From an uncultured Clostridia bacterium (GTDB taxonomy: Bacteria; Bacillota; Clostridia; TANB77; CAG-508), in contig CALXHF010000003.1 of assembly GCA_944388035.1 (NCBI GenBank), forward strand, positions 62,001 to 126,000: a DNA stretch of 64,000 bases. The letters are read 5' to 3'. Under the pieces are notes generated by a model. It did not search any database, was not told the origin of the DNA, and saw nothing but the letters and a program-made list of their open reading frames with translations. Positions 1 through 9,586 of this stretch are shown here, piece by piece. A program made the translations under genes and the position numbers. The first letter of the stretch is position 1. Every line of letters begins with the position of its first letter.

Positions 1-1
1 A

Positions 2-388
2 TTAGGAAAGGGATTTATGTTTGTAAGCTCACAACAAAGAATAACGATTGATAATGTTCATTATTATATGGATATGGTCTTTTATAACAAAATATTAAAA
101 TGTTATGTTTTAATAGATTTAAAAATGGAAAAATTAAAACCCGAAAATATGGGACAAATGAATATGTATTTTAATTATTATGAAACGGAAGTTAATGATG
201 ATGGAGATAATAAACCAATTGGAATAATATTATGTGCCAAAAAAGATAATGTAGTAGCTGAATATAGTTTAGGTGGAATTAACAATAATTTGTTTGCACC
301 CAATTATGCATACTATATGCTAGATAAAGAAGAATTAATTGCACAAGTAGAAAAAGTAATAAATGAAAATGAAGATGAAAAAGAATAA
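2..388 (+). CDS. DUF1016/YhcG-type PDDEXK nuclease, C-terminal part (cut by window edge)
   Basis: The reading frame is open back to the first bases of the window (LGKGF directly precedes the first ATG at 17), so this is the 3' part of a gene that begins outside. The visible part matches the C-terminal nuclease domain of DUF1016/YhcG proteins: a GKGF-x-FV start, the YYMDMVFYN strand with the acidic residue, VLIDLKMEKLKPENMGQMNMY with the D-x-K pair, then IGIILCAKK and the closing EYSL motif. That family is a PD-(D/E)XK-like nuclease often found near restriction or mobile loci; a role here is not shown. A perfect palindrome follows the stop. Family assignment is by motif recognition only. Confidence 0.85.
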   Translation, partial: LGKGFMFVSSQQRITIDNVHYYMDMVFYNKILKCYVLIDLKMEKLKPENMGQMNMYFNYYETEVNDDGDNKPIGIILCAKKDNVVAEYSLGGINNNLFAPNYAYYMLDKEELIAQVEKVINENEDEKE

Positions 389-401
389 AATATTTTGAAT
401 C

Positions 402-417
402 GTCCAGACGTCTGGAC
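402..417. terminator. 16-bp perfect palindrome after the DUF1016 gene
   Basis: GTCCAGAC is followed directly by its complement GTCTGGAC, flanked by A/T-rich sequence. It lies 14 bases after the stop codon, so it may serve as a terminator or a protein-binding dyad. There is no clean U run, which lowers confidence. Confidence 0.4.
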
Positions 418-546
418 AATTTTAAAAATAAATAAAATAGCAAAAAGATAGTTAATTATTAAATAATTTTAACAATCTTTTTACATTTGTGATATTTTTT
501 TAAAATTAATGGTATAATAAGGAAAATAAGTAAAGGAGGTCTTGTT

Positions 547-1623
547 ATGGAAAGGAAAATTAGAGTAGTTCAATATGGAACTGGAAAAATGAGCGTATAC
601 ACAATGAGATATGTATACGAAAAAGGAGCAGAAATTGTAGGAGCAATAGATGTTAACCCAGATGTAATAGGAAAAGATATTGGAGAAATAATGGGTTGTG
701 AAGAAAAAGGTGTAAAAGTTGTAGATATTTCTTCAGCAGAGAAGATGCTTTTAGAAACAAAACCAGATGTAGTAATAGTTACAACAATGAGTTTGATAAA
801 GGATGTAGAAGAAGCGTTAATGTTATGTGCAAAATTAGGAATAAATGCAATAACAACTTGTGAGGAAGCATTTTATCCACAAAATTCAAACCCTAAAGTT
901 ACAAATGATATAGATAAACTTGCAAAAGAAAATAATTGCACAATTACAGGAACAGGATATCAAGATATATATTGGGGAGAATTAATATCAGCAATTGGTG
1001 GTTCTACACATAAAATAACAAAAATAAAAGGAAGCTCAAGTTATAATGTAGAAGATTATGGAATAGCATTAGCAAAAGCACACGGAGCAGGTTTAACATT
1101 AGAAGAATTCGATAAAGAAGTTGCAAGTCAAGATAGAATAAGTGATGAAGAAAGACAAAAAATAATTGATTCCGGAGAATATCAGCCATCATATATGTGG
1201 AATGTAAATGGTTGGCTTTGTGAAAAATTAGGTTTAACAGTAGAGAGCCAAACACAAGAGTGTGTTCCACAAATAGCTAAAAAAGATATGTTTTCTAAAA
1301 CGCTTAATATGACAATAAAAGAAGGTATGGCAACAGGTATGAGTGCTGTAGTTACAACAAAAACAAAAGAAGGTATTACTCTAGAAACACAATGTATAGG
1401 AAAAGTCTATGACGAAACAGAATTTGATAGAAATGAGTGGACAATAGAGGGAGAGCCAAATACAACAATAGTAGTAGAAAAACCAGCAACTGTAGAACTT
1501 ACTTGTGCAACTGTAGTAAATAGAATACCAGATCTTATAAATGCAAAATCCGGATATGTTCCAACAAATGAAATGGACGAGTTAAAATATAGAGTAAAAC
1601 CATTAAATGAATATGTGAAATGA
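547..1623 (+). CDS. DapB-like NAD(P)-dependent dehydrogenase (2,4-diaminopentanoate dehydrogenase-like)
   Basis: 358 residues. The N-terminus is a Rossmann fold (VVQYGTGKMS, residues 7-16, then an IDVNPDVIGKDIGEI segment), and the middle holds VIVTT and GTGYQDIYWGELI, as in the dihydrodipicolinate-reductase-like amine dehydrogenases that include 2,4-diaminopentanoate dehydrogenase of ornithine fermentation. It is unlikely to be lysine-pathway DapB, which is about 250 residues. An AAAGGAGG site ends 6 bases before the ATG, and a TATAAT box sits at 513-518. The gene stands alone, with its own terminator, so the substrate cannot be read from context. Confidence 0.7.
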   Translation: MERKIRVVQYGTGKMSVYTMRYVYEKGAEIVGAIDVNPDVIGKDIGEIMGCEEKGVKVVDISSAEKMLLETKPDVVIVTTMSLIKDVEEALMLCAKLGINAITTCEEAFYPQNSNPKVTNDIDKLAKENNCTITGTGYQDIYWGELISAIGGSTHKITKIKGSSSYNVEDYGIALAKAHGAGLTLEEFDKEVASQDRISDEERQKIIDSGEYQPSYMWNVNGWLCEKLGLTVESQTQECVPQIAKKDMFSKTLNMTIKEGMATGMSAVVTTKTKEGITLETQCIGKVYDETEFDRNEWTIEGEPNTTIVVEKPATVELTCATVVNRIPDLINAKSGYVPTNEMDELKYRVKPLNEYVK

Positions 1624-1634
1624 TTAAAAAATAG

Positions 1635-1669
1635 AAAAGGTTAGCAACTTATTTGTTACTAACCTTTTT
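1635..1669 (+). terminator. Rho-independent terminator of the dehydrogenase gene
   Basis: AAAAGGTTAG pairs with CTAACCTTTT around a short loop and ends in a T run, 12 bases after the stop. Confidence 0.85.
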
Positions 1670-1738
1670 GGTGTAAAAAAGATTAAAAGAAAAAATAATG
1701 TAAATCAAAAATCAAAAAACAAAAACAAAAAAATAACA

Positions 1739-1767
1739 TTGACATAAATCAAGAATTATGATATTAT
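1739..1767 (+). promoter_or_regulatory. Sigma-A promoter of the Rpn-family gene
   Basis: TTGACA (1739-1744), a 17-base spacer and TATTAT (1762-1767). The start of transcription would lie near 1775, giving a leader of about 165 bases before the ATG at 1941. I see no riboswitch motif in that leader. This and the terminator account for the gene-free stretch 1624-1940. Confidence 0.75.
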
Positions 1768-1940
1768 GCTTACAAATTAATTCAAATTTTTAGTCGAAGA
1801 ATTTCTATCTAAATTCTAAAAAATAAAGAAAACATATTAAAAACTAAGAAAAGGAAAGTAAAAAGAGGAAATATAGGACAATTTACTCTGATTTAAACTT
1901 GATTTTCTTAGTAAAAAAAGATACAATGAAAGGAGAAAAT

Positions 1941-2879
1941 ATGACAGATAATACAGCAGAAAATAAAGTCAAAGGAAAACAAGAACAAGATAAAATTTTA
2001 AGAAAATTATTGGAAGATAAAAGAGAAATCACACATTTTGTTGATAAATTTTTTAGATATAAAATATTTGTAAAAGATATAGAAAGATATAATGGAAAAT
2101 TTGTAACAAGTTTTGGATTTAAAGTAAGAGAATCAGATATTATATATAAAATAAAGAGTACGGAAATATATATAATAATAGAACATCAAAGTACAGTAGA
2201 TTATAAAATGCCCAAAAGGATATCAGAATATTGTATATGTTTAATAGATAGTAGGCAAACAAGCAAAAGTAAATTTTATAAAGCACCATTAATATTTCCA
2301 ATAGTATTAAGTACATCAAAAACGATATGGGACGCACCATTAACAATAATACAAGAGGAAGATAATAATTATGGTTTTCCAGCCTTAAAATATCCAACAT
2401 ATAATTTAGTAGATATACAAAAAGTATCAACTGAAGAATTATTAAAAGATAGGATGGGTTTAACATTAGCAATGGCATTAGAAAAGCAAAAAACAAAAGA
2501 AGAATTAGAAAAAGTGATAGAATTTGTGATTAAAAGAGGAGTAAATGAAAATGAAGCGAATTGCCTAAAAATAATACTAGAAAATTCAAGCAAGATAAGA
2601 AATGCATTAGGAGATAAAAAAGAAGAATATAAAAAAATAATTAAAGGAGATGGAGATATGTCAAATTTTGAAGAATTATATATAGAATTATTAGAAGACA
2701 AATATAATAAAGGAGTTAATCAAGGAATTAGTCAAGGAATCAACCAGGGAAAGGAAGAAATAATTAAACAAATGATAAAAAATAATATGGAAGATAAAGA
2801 AATAATAAAATATACAAATATTAGTAGAAAAGAATTAAAAAGATTAAAATTAGAAGTAGAAAAAAGTAAAATTGCATAA
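1941..2879 (+). CDS. Rpn family recombination-promoting nuclease / putative transposase
   Basis: 312 residues from the ATG at 1941, chosen because AAAGGAG sits 6 bases upstream; an upstream in-frame start at 1899 has no such site. The protein shows the PD-(D/E)XK-like Rpn core: F-G-F-K-V-R-E near residue 45, then YIIIEHQSTVD (the E-x-Q catalytic strand) and MPKRISEY. The C-terminus has short GINQGxxQG repeats followed by a charged helix typical of the family. Rpn proteins are DNA endonucleases that promote RecA-independent recombination and occur in many copies in gut Firmicutes. It has its own promoter and terminator, so it is a single-gene unit. Confidence 0.8.
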   Translation: MTDNTAENKVKGKQEQDKILRKLLEDKREITHFVDKFFRYKIFVKDIERYNGKFVTSFGFKVRESDIIYKIKSTEIYIIIEHQSTVDYKMPKRISEYCICLIDSRQTSKSKFYKAPLIFPIVLSTSKTIWDAPLTIIQEEDNNYGFPALKYPTYNLVDIQKVSTEELLKDRMGLTLAMALEKQKTKEELEKVIEFVIKRGVNENEANCLKIILENSSKIRNALGDKKEEYKKIIKGDGDMSNFEELYIELLEDKYNKGVNQGISQGINQGKEEIIKQMIKNNMEDKEIIKYTNISRKELKRLKLEVEKSKIA

Positions 2880-2921
2880 AATAAAGTGGACTAAAAAAAG
2901 AGCTTTAAATTAGCTGACTAG

Positions 2922-2955
2922 AGCCAGAATTTGTTATTGACAAATTTTGGCTTTT
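2922..2955 (+). terminator. Terminator between the Rpn gene and leuS
   Basis: AGCCAGAATTTG pairs with CAAATTTTGGCT around TTATTGA and is followed by TTT. Confidence 0.75.
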
Positions 2956-3001
2956 GTGATAAATATATACGTAGAAATTTAAAAGTAGGAGTTGACTATT
3001 T

Positions 3002-5443
3002 ATGGAATATTCAAAAAAAGTAGATGCAAAATGGCAAAAAAAATGGAAGGAAAATAATGTATATAAATTTGATAAAAATAGTAAAAAAGAAAAATTATAT
3101 TGTTTAGAAATGTTCTCATATCCATCAGGAGCAAAATTACATTTAGGACATTGGTTTAATTATGCACCAGCAGATTCTTTTGCAAGATTTAAAAAAATGC
3201 AAGGATATAATGTATTTCATCCAATGGGATTTGATGCATTTGGGCTTCCTGCAGAAAATTATGCTATAAAAACAGGAATACATCCAGAAGATTCAACTTT
3301 AAAAAATATATCAGCAATGAGAAAACAATTAGAAGAAATGGGAGCAAGTTATGATTGGAATTATACATTAGAAACTTGTATGCCAGATTATTATAGATGG
3401 ACGCAATGGATATTTTTAAAGCTATATAAAGCAGGGCTTGCATATAAAAAAGAAGCGCCTGTTAACTGGTGTGATAGTTGTAAAACAGTTCTAGCAAATG
3501 AGCAAGTAGTAAATGGAACTTGTGAAAGATGTGGTTCTGAAATAAAAAGAAAAAAATTAGCACAATGGTTTTTCAAAATAACAGATTATGCAGAAGAATT
3601 ATTACAAGACTTGGATAAATTAGATTGGCCAGAATCAACTAAAAAAGTACAAACAAATTGGATAGGTAAATCAGAAGGTAGTGAAATTATATTTGAAACA
3701 ACTTCAGGAGAAAAAATAACAGTATTTACAACAAGACCAGATACATTAAATGGTGTAACATATGTTGTTTTAGCACCTGAAAGTAAATTAGTCCAAAAAA
3801 TAACAACAGATGAATATAAAAAAGGTGTAGAAGATTATATAGATAAAGCATCTAAATTAAGTGAAATAGAAAGATTAGCTGTAGATAAAGAAAAAACAGG
3901 AGTATTTACAGGGGGGTATGCAATAAACCCAATTAATGGAGAAAAAGTTCCAATTTGGATAGCAGACTATGTTCTAGAAGATTATGGAACAGGAGCTGTT
4001 ATGGCAGTACCAGCACACGATGAAAGAGATTACGAATTTGCTAGCAAATATAAATTACCAATAAAAGAAGTTGTAAAATCAAAAAATGAAGAAGAAACAA
4101 AATTACCATTTACTGAAAAAGGTATTTTAATAAATAGTGGAAAATATGATAATTTAACATCTGAAGATGCTAAAATCAAAATAACAGAAGATTTAGAAAA
4201 AGAAGATAAAGGTAAGAAAACTATTAATTATAGATTAAAAGACTGGTTAGTATCAAGACAAAGATATTGGGGTGCTCCTATTCCTATTATTTATTGTGAT
4301 AAATGTGGAATAGTACCAGTTCCTGAAGAAGATTTGCCAGTATTATTACCATATGATGTGGAGTTTAAACCAGATGGAGAATCACCACTTAAAAAATCAA
4401 AAGAATTTATGAATTGTACTTGCCCAAAATGTGGTGGAAAAGCTACAAGAGAAGCGGATACTTTGGATACTTTTGTGTGCTCATCTTGGTATTACTTAAG
4501 ATATCCAGATGCTAAAAATGATAAAGAAGCATTTAATAAAGAAATAGTAGATAAAATGGATCCTGTTGATGTATATGTTGGAGGAAAAGAACACGCAGCT
4601 ATGCATCTAATATATGCAAGATTTATGACAAAAGCTTTAAGAGATTTAGGATATTTAAGTTTTGATGAACCTTTTACAAGATTAGTACATCAAGGTATGA
4701 TATTAGGACCAGATGGTAATAAGATGAGTAAAAGTAAAGGAAATACTGTAGCACCAGAAGAGTATATTGATAAATATGGCTCAGACGTATTTAGGATGTA
4801 TATTATGTTTGGATTTGATTATAAACAAGGTGGACCTTGGGACGAAAAAGGTATTGAAGCAATGTCTAAATATTTTACAAGAGTAGAAAATTTAGTACAA
4901 AACTTTAATGAAGTTTATAAAAGTGGAAAAGATATTGAAGAAATTGGAAGTAAAGAAAAAGAATTGCTAAGAATTAAAAGTAATTCAATAAAACTAATGA
5001 CAGAAAATATTGAAGACTTTAGATTTAATACTGCTATTGCTAGGAGTATGGAATTATCTAATGCAATTTCTGATTATATGAAAGAAGAAAAAGTAAATAA
5101 AAAAGTTTTAAAAGATACAGTAGAAACATTAATTATATTACTTGCACCGCTTGCACCACATTTTGCAGAAGAAGAGTGGGAAAAATTAGGCAAAACAGGT
5201 TTTGTTTATAATGAAAACTGGCCAAAGGTTTCCCAAAAAGAATTAGCAGGTGGAACTAAAGATATTCCAATACAATTAAATGGAAAATTAAAATTCTGTG
5301 TTACTGTTAGTACAGAAATATCTGAACAAGAAATGTTAGATATTATAAAAAATGATGAAAGAGTAATAAAATTACACGAAAACAATAATGTTATAAAAGA
5401 TATTTATGTACCAGGAAGAATATATAATATAGTTGTTAAATAA
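3002..5443 (+). CDS. leuS: Leucyl-tRNA synthetase
   Basis: 813 residues, normal for bacterial LeuRS. It charges tRNA-Leu in the cytoplasm. Class I signatures are present: the HLGH form of HIGH at about residue 47 and KMSKSKGN near residue 575. A zinc-knuckle cysteine set (CDSC...CERC) lies around residues 157-178, and the CP1 editing domain follows ([12 protein letters not shown], then [12 protein letters not shown]). A GGAG site precedes the ATG. It has its own terminator and no T-box leader: the 5' gap holds only the Rpn terminator. Confidence 0.98.
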   Translation: MEYSKKVDAKWQKKWKENNVYKFDKNSKKEKLYCLEMFSYPSGAKLHLGHWFNYAPADSFARFKKMQGYNVFHPMGFDAFGLPAENYAIKTGIHPEDSTLKNISAMRKQLEEMGASYDWNYTLETCMPDYYRWTQWIFLKLYKAGLAYKKEAPVNWCDSCKTVLANEQVVNGTCERCGSEIKRKKLAQWFFKITDYAEELLQDLDKLDWPESTKKVQTNWIGKSEGSEIIFETTSGEKITVFTTRPDTLNGVTYVVLAPESKLVQKITTDEYKKGVEDYIDKASKLSEIERLAVDKEKTGVFTGGYAINPINGEKVPIWIADYVLEDYGTGAVMAVPAHDERDYEFASKYKLPIKEVVKSKNEEETKLPFTEKGILINSGKYDNLTSEDAKIKITEDLEKEDKGKKTINYRLKDWLVSRQRYWGAPIPIIYCDKCGIVPVPEEDLPVLLPYDVEFKPDGESPLKKSKEFMNCTCPKCGGKATREADTLDTFVCSSWYYLRYPDAKNDKEAFNKEIVDKMDPVDVYVGGKEHAAMHLIYARFMTKALRDLGYLSFDEPFTRLVHQGMILGPDGNKMSKSKGNTVAPEEYIDKYGSDVFRMYIMFGFDYKQGGPWDEKGIEAMSKYFTRVENLVQNFNEVYKSGKDIEEIGSKEKELLRIKSNSIKLMTENIEDFRFNTAIARSMELSNAISDYMKEEKVNKKVLKDTVETLIILLAPLAPHFAEEEWEKLGKTGFVYNENWPKVSQKELAGGTKDIPIQLNGKLKFCVTVSTEISEQEMLDIIKNDERVIKLHENNNVIKDIYVPGRIYNIVVK

Positions 5444-5455
5444 AAAAACAAAATA

Positions 5456-5488
5456 AAAGCAAGGTATTTTAAAAAATAGCTTGCTTTT
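5456..5488 (+). terminator. leuS terminator
   Basis: AAAGCAAG pairs with CTTGCTTT around an A/T loop and is followed by T residues. Confidence 0.8.
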
Positions 5489-5599
5489 CTATGTAAAATG
5501 TAGTAAAATAGTAATGTCGTAAAACCTTTAGCGTAGTTTTTAGGTTACACCAGCTTTAAACCAGGCTATAGGAATAAAAAATATAGGAGGTGTATTACA

Positions 5600-5866
5600 A
5601 TGATGAAAAAAGACTTAAAACAAGAAATAATTGCAAAATATAAAAGAGATGAAAACGACACTGGTTCACCAGAAGTACAAATAGCTCTTTTAACAGAAAG
5701 AATTAATGAACTTACAGAACACTTAAAAGTTCATAAAAAAGATAACCATTCAAGACGTGGTCTTTTAAAAATGGTTGGTAAAAGAAGAAATCTATTAAAT
5801 TATTTAGCTAAAAAAGATATTAATAGATACAGAGACATTGTTGAAAAATTAGGATTAAGAAAATAA
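5600..5866 (+). CDS. rpsO: 30S ribosomal protein S15
   Basis: 88 residues, the normal S15 length. It binds 16S rRNA in the platform early in 30S assembly. The conserved block [14 protein letters not shown] is followed by [12 protein letters not shown] and [16 protein letters not shown] ends 9 bases before the first of two consecutive ATG codons, so the true start is 5600 or 5603. The order rpsO then pnp is widely conserved. The 110 bases upstream contain short complementary runs (ACCT with AGGT, AGC with GCT) that could form an S15-binding leader, but I cannot establish one. Confidence 0.98.
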   Translation: MMKKDLKQEIIAKYKRDENDTGSPEVQIALLTERINELTEHLKVHKKDNHSRRGLLKMVGKRRNLLNYLAKKDINRYRDIVEKLGLRK

Positions 5867-5874
5867 AAAAATAT

Positions 5875-5906
5875 AAAAGCCTATGCTTTGTTTAGCACGG
5901 GCTTTT
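5875..5906 (+). terminator. rpsO terminator
   Basis: AAAAGCC(TATGC) pairs with (GCACG)GGCTTTT around TTTGTTTA. Confidence 0.8.
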
Positions 5907-5926
5907 ATAGAGAATTTATATTGTGA

Positions 5927-6021
5927 CCCAAGTTGGAAAATAGTAACTTGTATAATGTATTAATTAGATTTATCTTATATTTTGTGTAATTAATATATTA
6001 TAGAGGTTACAACAACTTGGG
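5927..6021 (+). promoter_or_regulatory. Long hairpin in the pnp leader
   Basis: Three consecutive helices nest on one axis: CCCAAGTTG (5927-5935) with CAACTTGGG (6013-6021), GTAAC (5943-5947) with GTTAC (6006-6010), and a 16-bp arm, 5951-5966 with 5987-6002, containing one G-U pair. The terminal loop is about 20 bases. The structure ends just before the ribosome site of pnp. In Escherichia coli a long pnp leader stem is cut by RNase III and then used by PNPase to repress itself; this hairpin is placed to do the same, which is inference. Confidence 0.7.
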
Positions 6022-6044
6022 GACAAGGAAAGAAGGAGTAAAAT

Positions 6045-8159
6045 ATGTTTAAAAGTTATGAAACAGAACTAGCTGGAAGAAAACTAGTAATTGAAACAGG
6101 AAAAATGGCAGGACTAGCCAACGGAAGTGTTTTAGTACGTTATGGAGATACTTGCGTAATGGTAAATGTAACAGCTTCTAAAGAACCAAAAGAAGGAATA
6201 GACTTTTTCCCATTATCAGTAGATTTTGAAGAAAAACTATATTCAGTAGGAAAAATACCGGGAGGATTCTTAAAAAGAGAAGGTAAACCTGGAGATAAAG
6301 CAATACTAACATCAAGAGCAATAGACAGACCATTAAGACCATTATTTCCAAAAGATTTTAGAAATGATGTAGTAGTTGTAGCAACAGTATTGTGTGTAGA
6401 ACAAGATAATTCACCAGAAGTAGCAGCAATGATAGGAGCAGCTGCAGCACTTGGAATATCAGATATACCTTTTAATGGACCAACAGCAGCAGTAAACGTT
6501 GGTTTAGTAGATGGAAAAATAATTATAAACCCAACAGAAGAAGAAAGAGAAAAATCAGATTTAACATTAACAGTTGCAGGAACTATGAAGAAAATAACAA
6601 TGATAGAAGCAGGGGCAAATGAAGTTCCAAATGATGTAATGCTAGAAGCAATTAAAGAAGCGCATATAGAAATTAAAAAACTATGTGAATTTTTACAAAA
6701 AATACAAGATGAGATAGGAAAACCAAAATTCCAATATAAAGCATTTGAAGTAAACAAAGAAATTTATGATTTTATAGAACAAAATTATAAAGAAGAAATG
6801 AGAACAGCTTTACTTGAAAAGGATAAAGAAACTAGAGATAATAATATAGATATGTTAACTAAAAAAATAACAGAAGATTATAAAGAAAAAGTTGGAGAAG
6901 AAGAATTTACAGAACATGAAGGTGAAATAGGAGAAGCTGTTAATAAGTTTGAGAAAAAATGTGTAAGAGAAATGATATATAATGAGCATAAAAGAGTAGA
7001 CGGAAGAAGTTTAGACGAAATAAGACCTCTATCTTGTGAAGTAGGTTTACTTCCAAGAACTCACGGTAGTGCATTATTTACAAGAGGACAAACACAAGTA
7101 ATGTCAATCGCAACATTAGGTATGATTAGCGAAGAACAAGTGTTAGATGGTATAGATACTGAAGAAAGTAAAAGATATATGCATCACTATAATTTTCCAG
7201 GATATTCAGTAGGAGAAGCAAGAACATCAAGAGGACCTGGAAGAAGGGAAATAGGACATGGAGCATTAGCAGAAAAAGCATTAGTACCAGTACTTCCTTC
7301 AAAAGAAGAATTCCCATATGCTATAAGAGTTGTATCAGAAGTATTATCATCAAATGGTTCAACTTCACAAGCTAGTATATGTGGAAGTACATTATCATTA
7401 ATGGATGCAGGTGTACCAATTAAAAGACCAGTTGCAGGAATTTCAACAGGGCTTGTTACAAATCCAAATAATGATGAAGATTATGTAATGTTATTAGATA
7501 TCCAAGGAATAGAAGACTTCTTTGGTGATATGGACTTTAAAGTAGGTGGAACTAAAAAAGGAATAACAGCAATTCAAGTAGATATTAAATGTGATGGTTT
7601 AACATATGAGATAATTAAAGAAGCTTTCGAAAAAACAGAGAAAGCAAGAGATTATATATTAGACAATGTAATGTTACCAGTAATAGATAAACCAAGAGAA
7701 GAAGTATCAAAATATGCACCAAGAATAGTAAGTACAATGATAAACCAAGATAAAATAAAAGATGTAATAGGACCTGGTGGAAAAATGATAAACAAAATAA
7801 TAGATGAAACAGGAGTTAAAATAGATATAGAAGAAGATGGACAAGTATTCATCTATTCAACAGATAATGATAAAGCAATTCAAGCATTAGAAATGATAGA
7901 AGATATTGTAAGAGACATTGAAGTTGGTGGAATCTATTATGGAGAAGTAGTAAGAATAATGAACTTTGGAGCGTTTGTAGATTTAGGTTGTGGAGGAAAA
8001 GAAGGATTACTTCATATATCTAAAATATCTAACAAGAGAATTAAAAATGTAGAAGATGTACTTCATATAGGAGATAAAGTTACTGTAAAAGTAACAGATA
8101 TAGATGATCAAGGTAGAATAAATCTTACTATGAAAGATTTAGTAGATAAAAATGATTAA
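6045..8159 (+). CDS. pnp: Polyribonucleotide nucleotidyltransferase (PNPase)
   Basis: 704 residues, full length. It degrades RNA phosphorolytically from the 3' end. Two RNase PH domains (about 1-220 and 310-540) flank a helical linker; FTRGQTQVMS and DIQGIEDFFGDMDFKV mark the active second domain. A KH domain (IGPGGKMINKIIDETG, near residue 570) and an S1 domain (YYGEVVRIMNFGAFVDL, near residue 630) follow. GAAGGAG is close to the ATG. The upstream leader forms a long hairpin, suggesting autoregulation. Confidence 0.98.
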   Translation: MFKSYETELAGRKLVIETGKMAGLANGSVLVRYGDTCVMVNVTASKEPKEGIDFFPLSVDFEEKLYSVGKIPGGFLKREGKPGDKAILTSRAIDRPLRPLFPKDFRNDVVVVATVLCVEQDNSPEVAAMIGAAAALGISDIPFNGPTAAVNVGLVDGKIIINPTEEEREKSDLTLTVAGTMKKITMIEAGANEVPNDVMLEAIKEAHIEIKKLCEFLQKIQDEIGKPKFQYKAFEVNKEIYDFIEQNYKEEMRTALLEKDKETRDNNIDMLTKKITEDYKEKVGEEEFTEHEGEIGEAVNKFEKKCVREMIYNEHKRVDGRSLDEIRPLSCEVGLLPRTHGSALFTRGQTQVMSIATLGMISEEQVLDGIDTEESKRYMHHYNFPGYSVGEARTSRGPGRREIGHGALAEKALVPVLPSKEEFPYAIRVVSEVLSSNGSTSQASICGSTLSLMDAGVPIKRPVAGISTGLVTNPNNDEDYVMLLDIQGIEDFFGDMDFKVGGTKKGITAIQVDIKCDGLTYEIIKEAFEKTEKARDYILDNVMLPVIDKPREEVSKYAPRIVSTMINQDKIKDVIGPGGKMINKIIDETGVKIDIEEDGQVFIYSTDNDKAIQALEMIEDIVRDIEVGGIYYGEVVRIMNFGAFVDLGCGGKEGLLHISKISNKRIKNVEDVLHIGDKVTVKVTDIDDQGRINLTMKDLVDKND

Positions 8160-8176
8160 GGATGTAGAAAAAAATT

Positions 8177-8203
8177 AAAAGCTGTGGAATTTCCATAGCT
8201 TTT
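8177..8203 (+). terminator. pnp terminator
   Basis: AAAAGCTGTGGAA pairs with TTCCATAGCTTTT. Confidence 0.8.
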
Positions 8204-8230
8204 GATGTAACTAAAGATTGGAGAAATTCT

Positions 8231-9569
8231 ATGAGAAGACAGAAAAAATCTTTATTTGGAAGAATTACATATATAATTACAGTAATAATATTATGTATTG
8301 CACTTTATTTTTCATATCAATATTATCAAAGCAATAATTTTAATGATTTTGTAAGAAGCGAACTTAACTTATATACATCAAAATTTAAAAGAGATGATAA
8401 GGTAAAATATAGTGATAGCAAAAGTTACAAGATAGAATCTCAAGAATATAATGACGCTATGTTTTATGAAAAAGTAAAAGTCAAAAAAAATACACCTTAT
8501 AAAGTAACTTGTATGGTAAAAACAGAAAATGTAGAAGCACAAAATGGAAATTCTGGAGTAGGAGCTCAAATTTCTATAGAAGGTTCAACAGAAAGGTCTT
8601 CAGCGATACAAGGTACATCAGATTGGCAAGAGATTGAATTAATTTTTAATAGCAAAAATAAGGAAGAAATAAATATAGGTTTTAGATTAGGTGGAAATTT
8701 AGGAGAAGCAAAAGGAACAGCCTGGTTTTCAGATTTTAAAATAGAAGAAGGAATACCAGAAAATAATAATAATTGGAATTTTGCGTGTTTTATATTTAGA
8801 ACAACAGATGTTACAATAGATAATAATAATATACAATTACAAGTAAGCGATGCAGATATAAGAGATATTGAAGACACAATATCTAGATTCCAAACATCTT
8901 GTAAGACGTTATCGAAAGGGAAGATGACAGCTAAATGTGATATTTATGAAATAGAAACACCTTTATCAAAACTTTCTTATGACGAAGAGTTTGGCTATTA
9001 TGTTGCACCAGAAGATATAGAAGGACAAATAAAAGATACAATGTCAAAGAATAATTATGACCATATATTTGTAATCGTAAGACTTCGGAGATGAGGAACA
9101 CGAAAATGATATTGAAATAAATGATTGGATAGGTTTAGGTGCTATGGACTATTATGGAATAGGCTTTTCTAATATCAGACTGCCAAATGATTCTAGGAAT
9201 TATACATATAAATATAATTCTAGGATAAACCAATTTCCAGAAGAAGTATTTTTACACGAATTTTTACACACGCTTGAAAGAAATAGCAAAGAATATGGAT
9301 ATGAAAGACCTGAATTACACGATTATGAAAAATATGGATATGAAAATGAAATGTTAATTGGGCAAAAGAAATGGTATACAGATTATATGAATAAAAATAT
9401 AAAAACAAATAATGGTAACATTGGTTTGCCAGAAGAAATATATAATCTAAAACCTGCAAAGGCTAGTAATTTCCAAAATGGAACATATAAAATAGAAGCA
9501 TTTAAACAACCAGAAAATATAATAGAAGAAATAAGAGAAATAGTGGGACATATATTTGAAAAATTTTAG
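8231..9569 (+). CDS. Membrane-anchored HEFLH zinc metallopeptidase-like protein, read through a +1 frameshift at CGG
   Basis: The first part (8231-9085) encodes a membrane segment (about residues 10-29) and a carbohydrate-binding-like beta domain, and ends in DHIFVIVRL. In that frame CGG-AGA-TGA follows at once. Skipping the C at 9086 continues as G-D-E-E-H-E-N-D in an open frame to 9569 that carries HEFLH, a zinc HExxH motif; the combined product is 445 residues. The join falls in a continuous beta-strand-like stretch with no gap. The downstream frame has no convincing start of its own just after the junction. Without the shift the protein lacks its catalytic part. The family is not recognised beyond the motif. 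It could also be a simple pseudogene; the shared CGGA context with fabD and the aldose epimerase argues against that. Confidence 0.7.
9083..9089 (+). other. Candidate +1 frameshift site CTT-CGG-A
   Basis: CTT is the last upstream codon, CGG (9086-9088) the only in-frame CGG of this gene, and GGA (9087-9089) the first codon of the restored frame. The unshifted frame meets TGA two codons later. Confidence 0.7.
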
Positions 9570-9586
9570 AAAGAAGGAAGTAAAAA

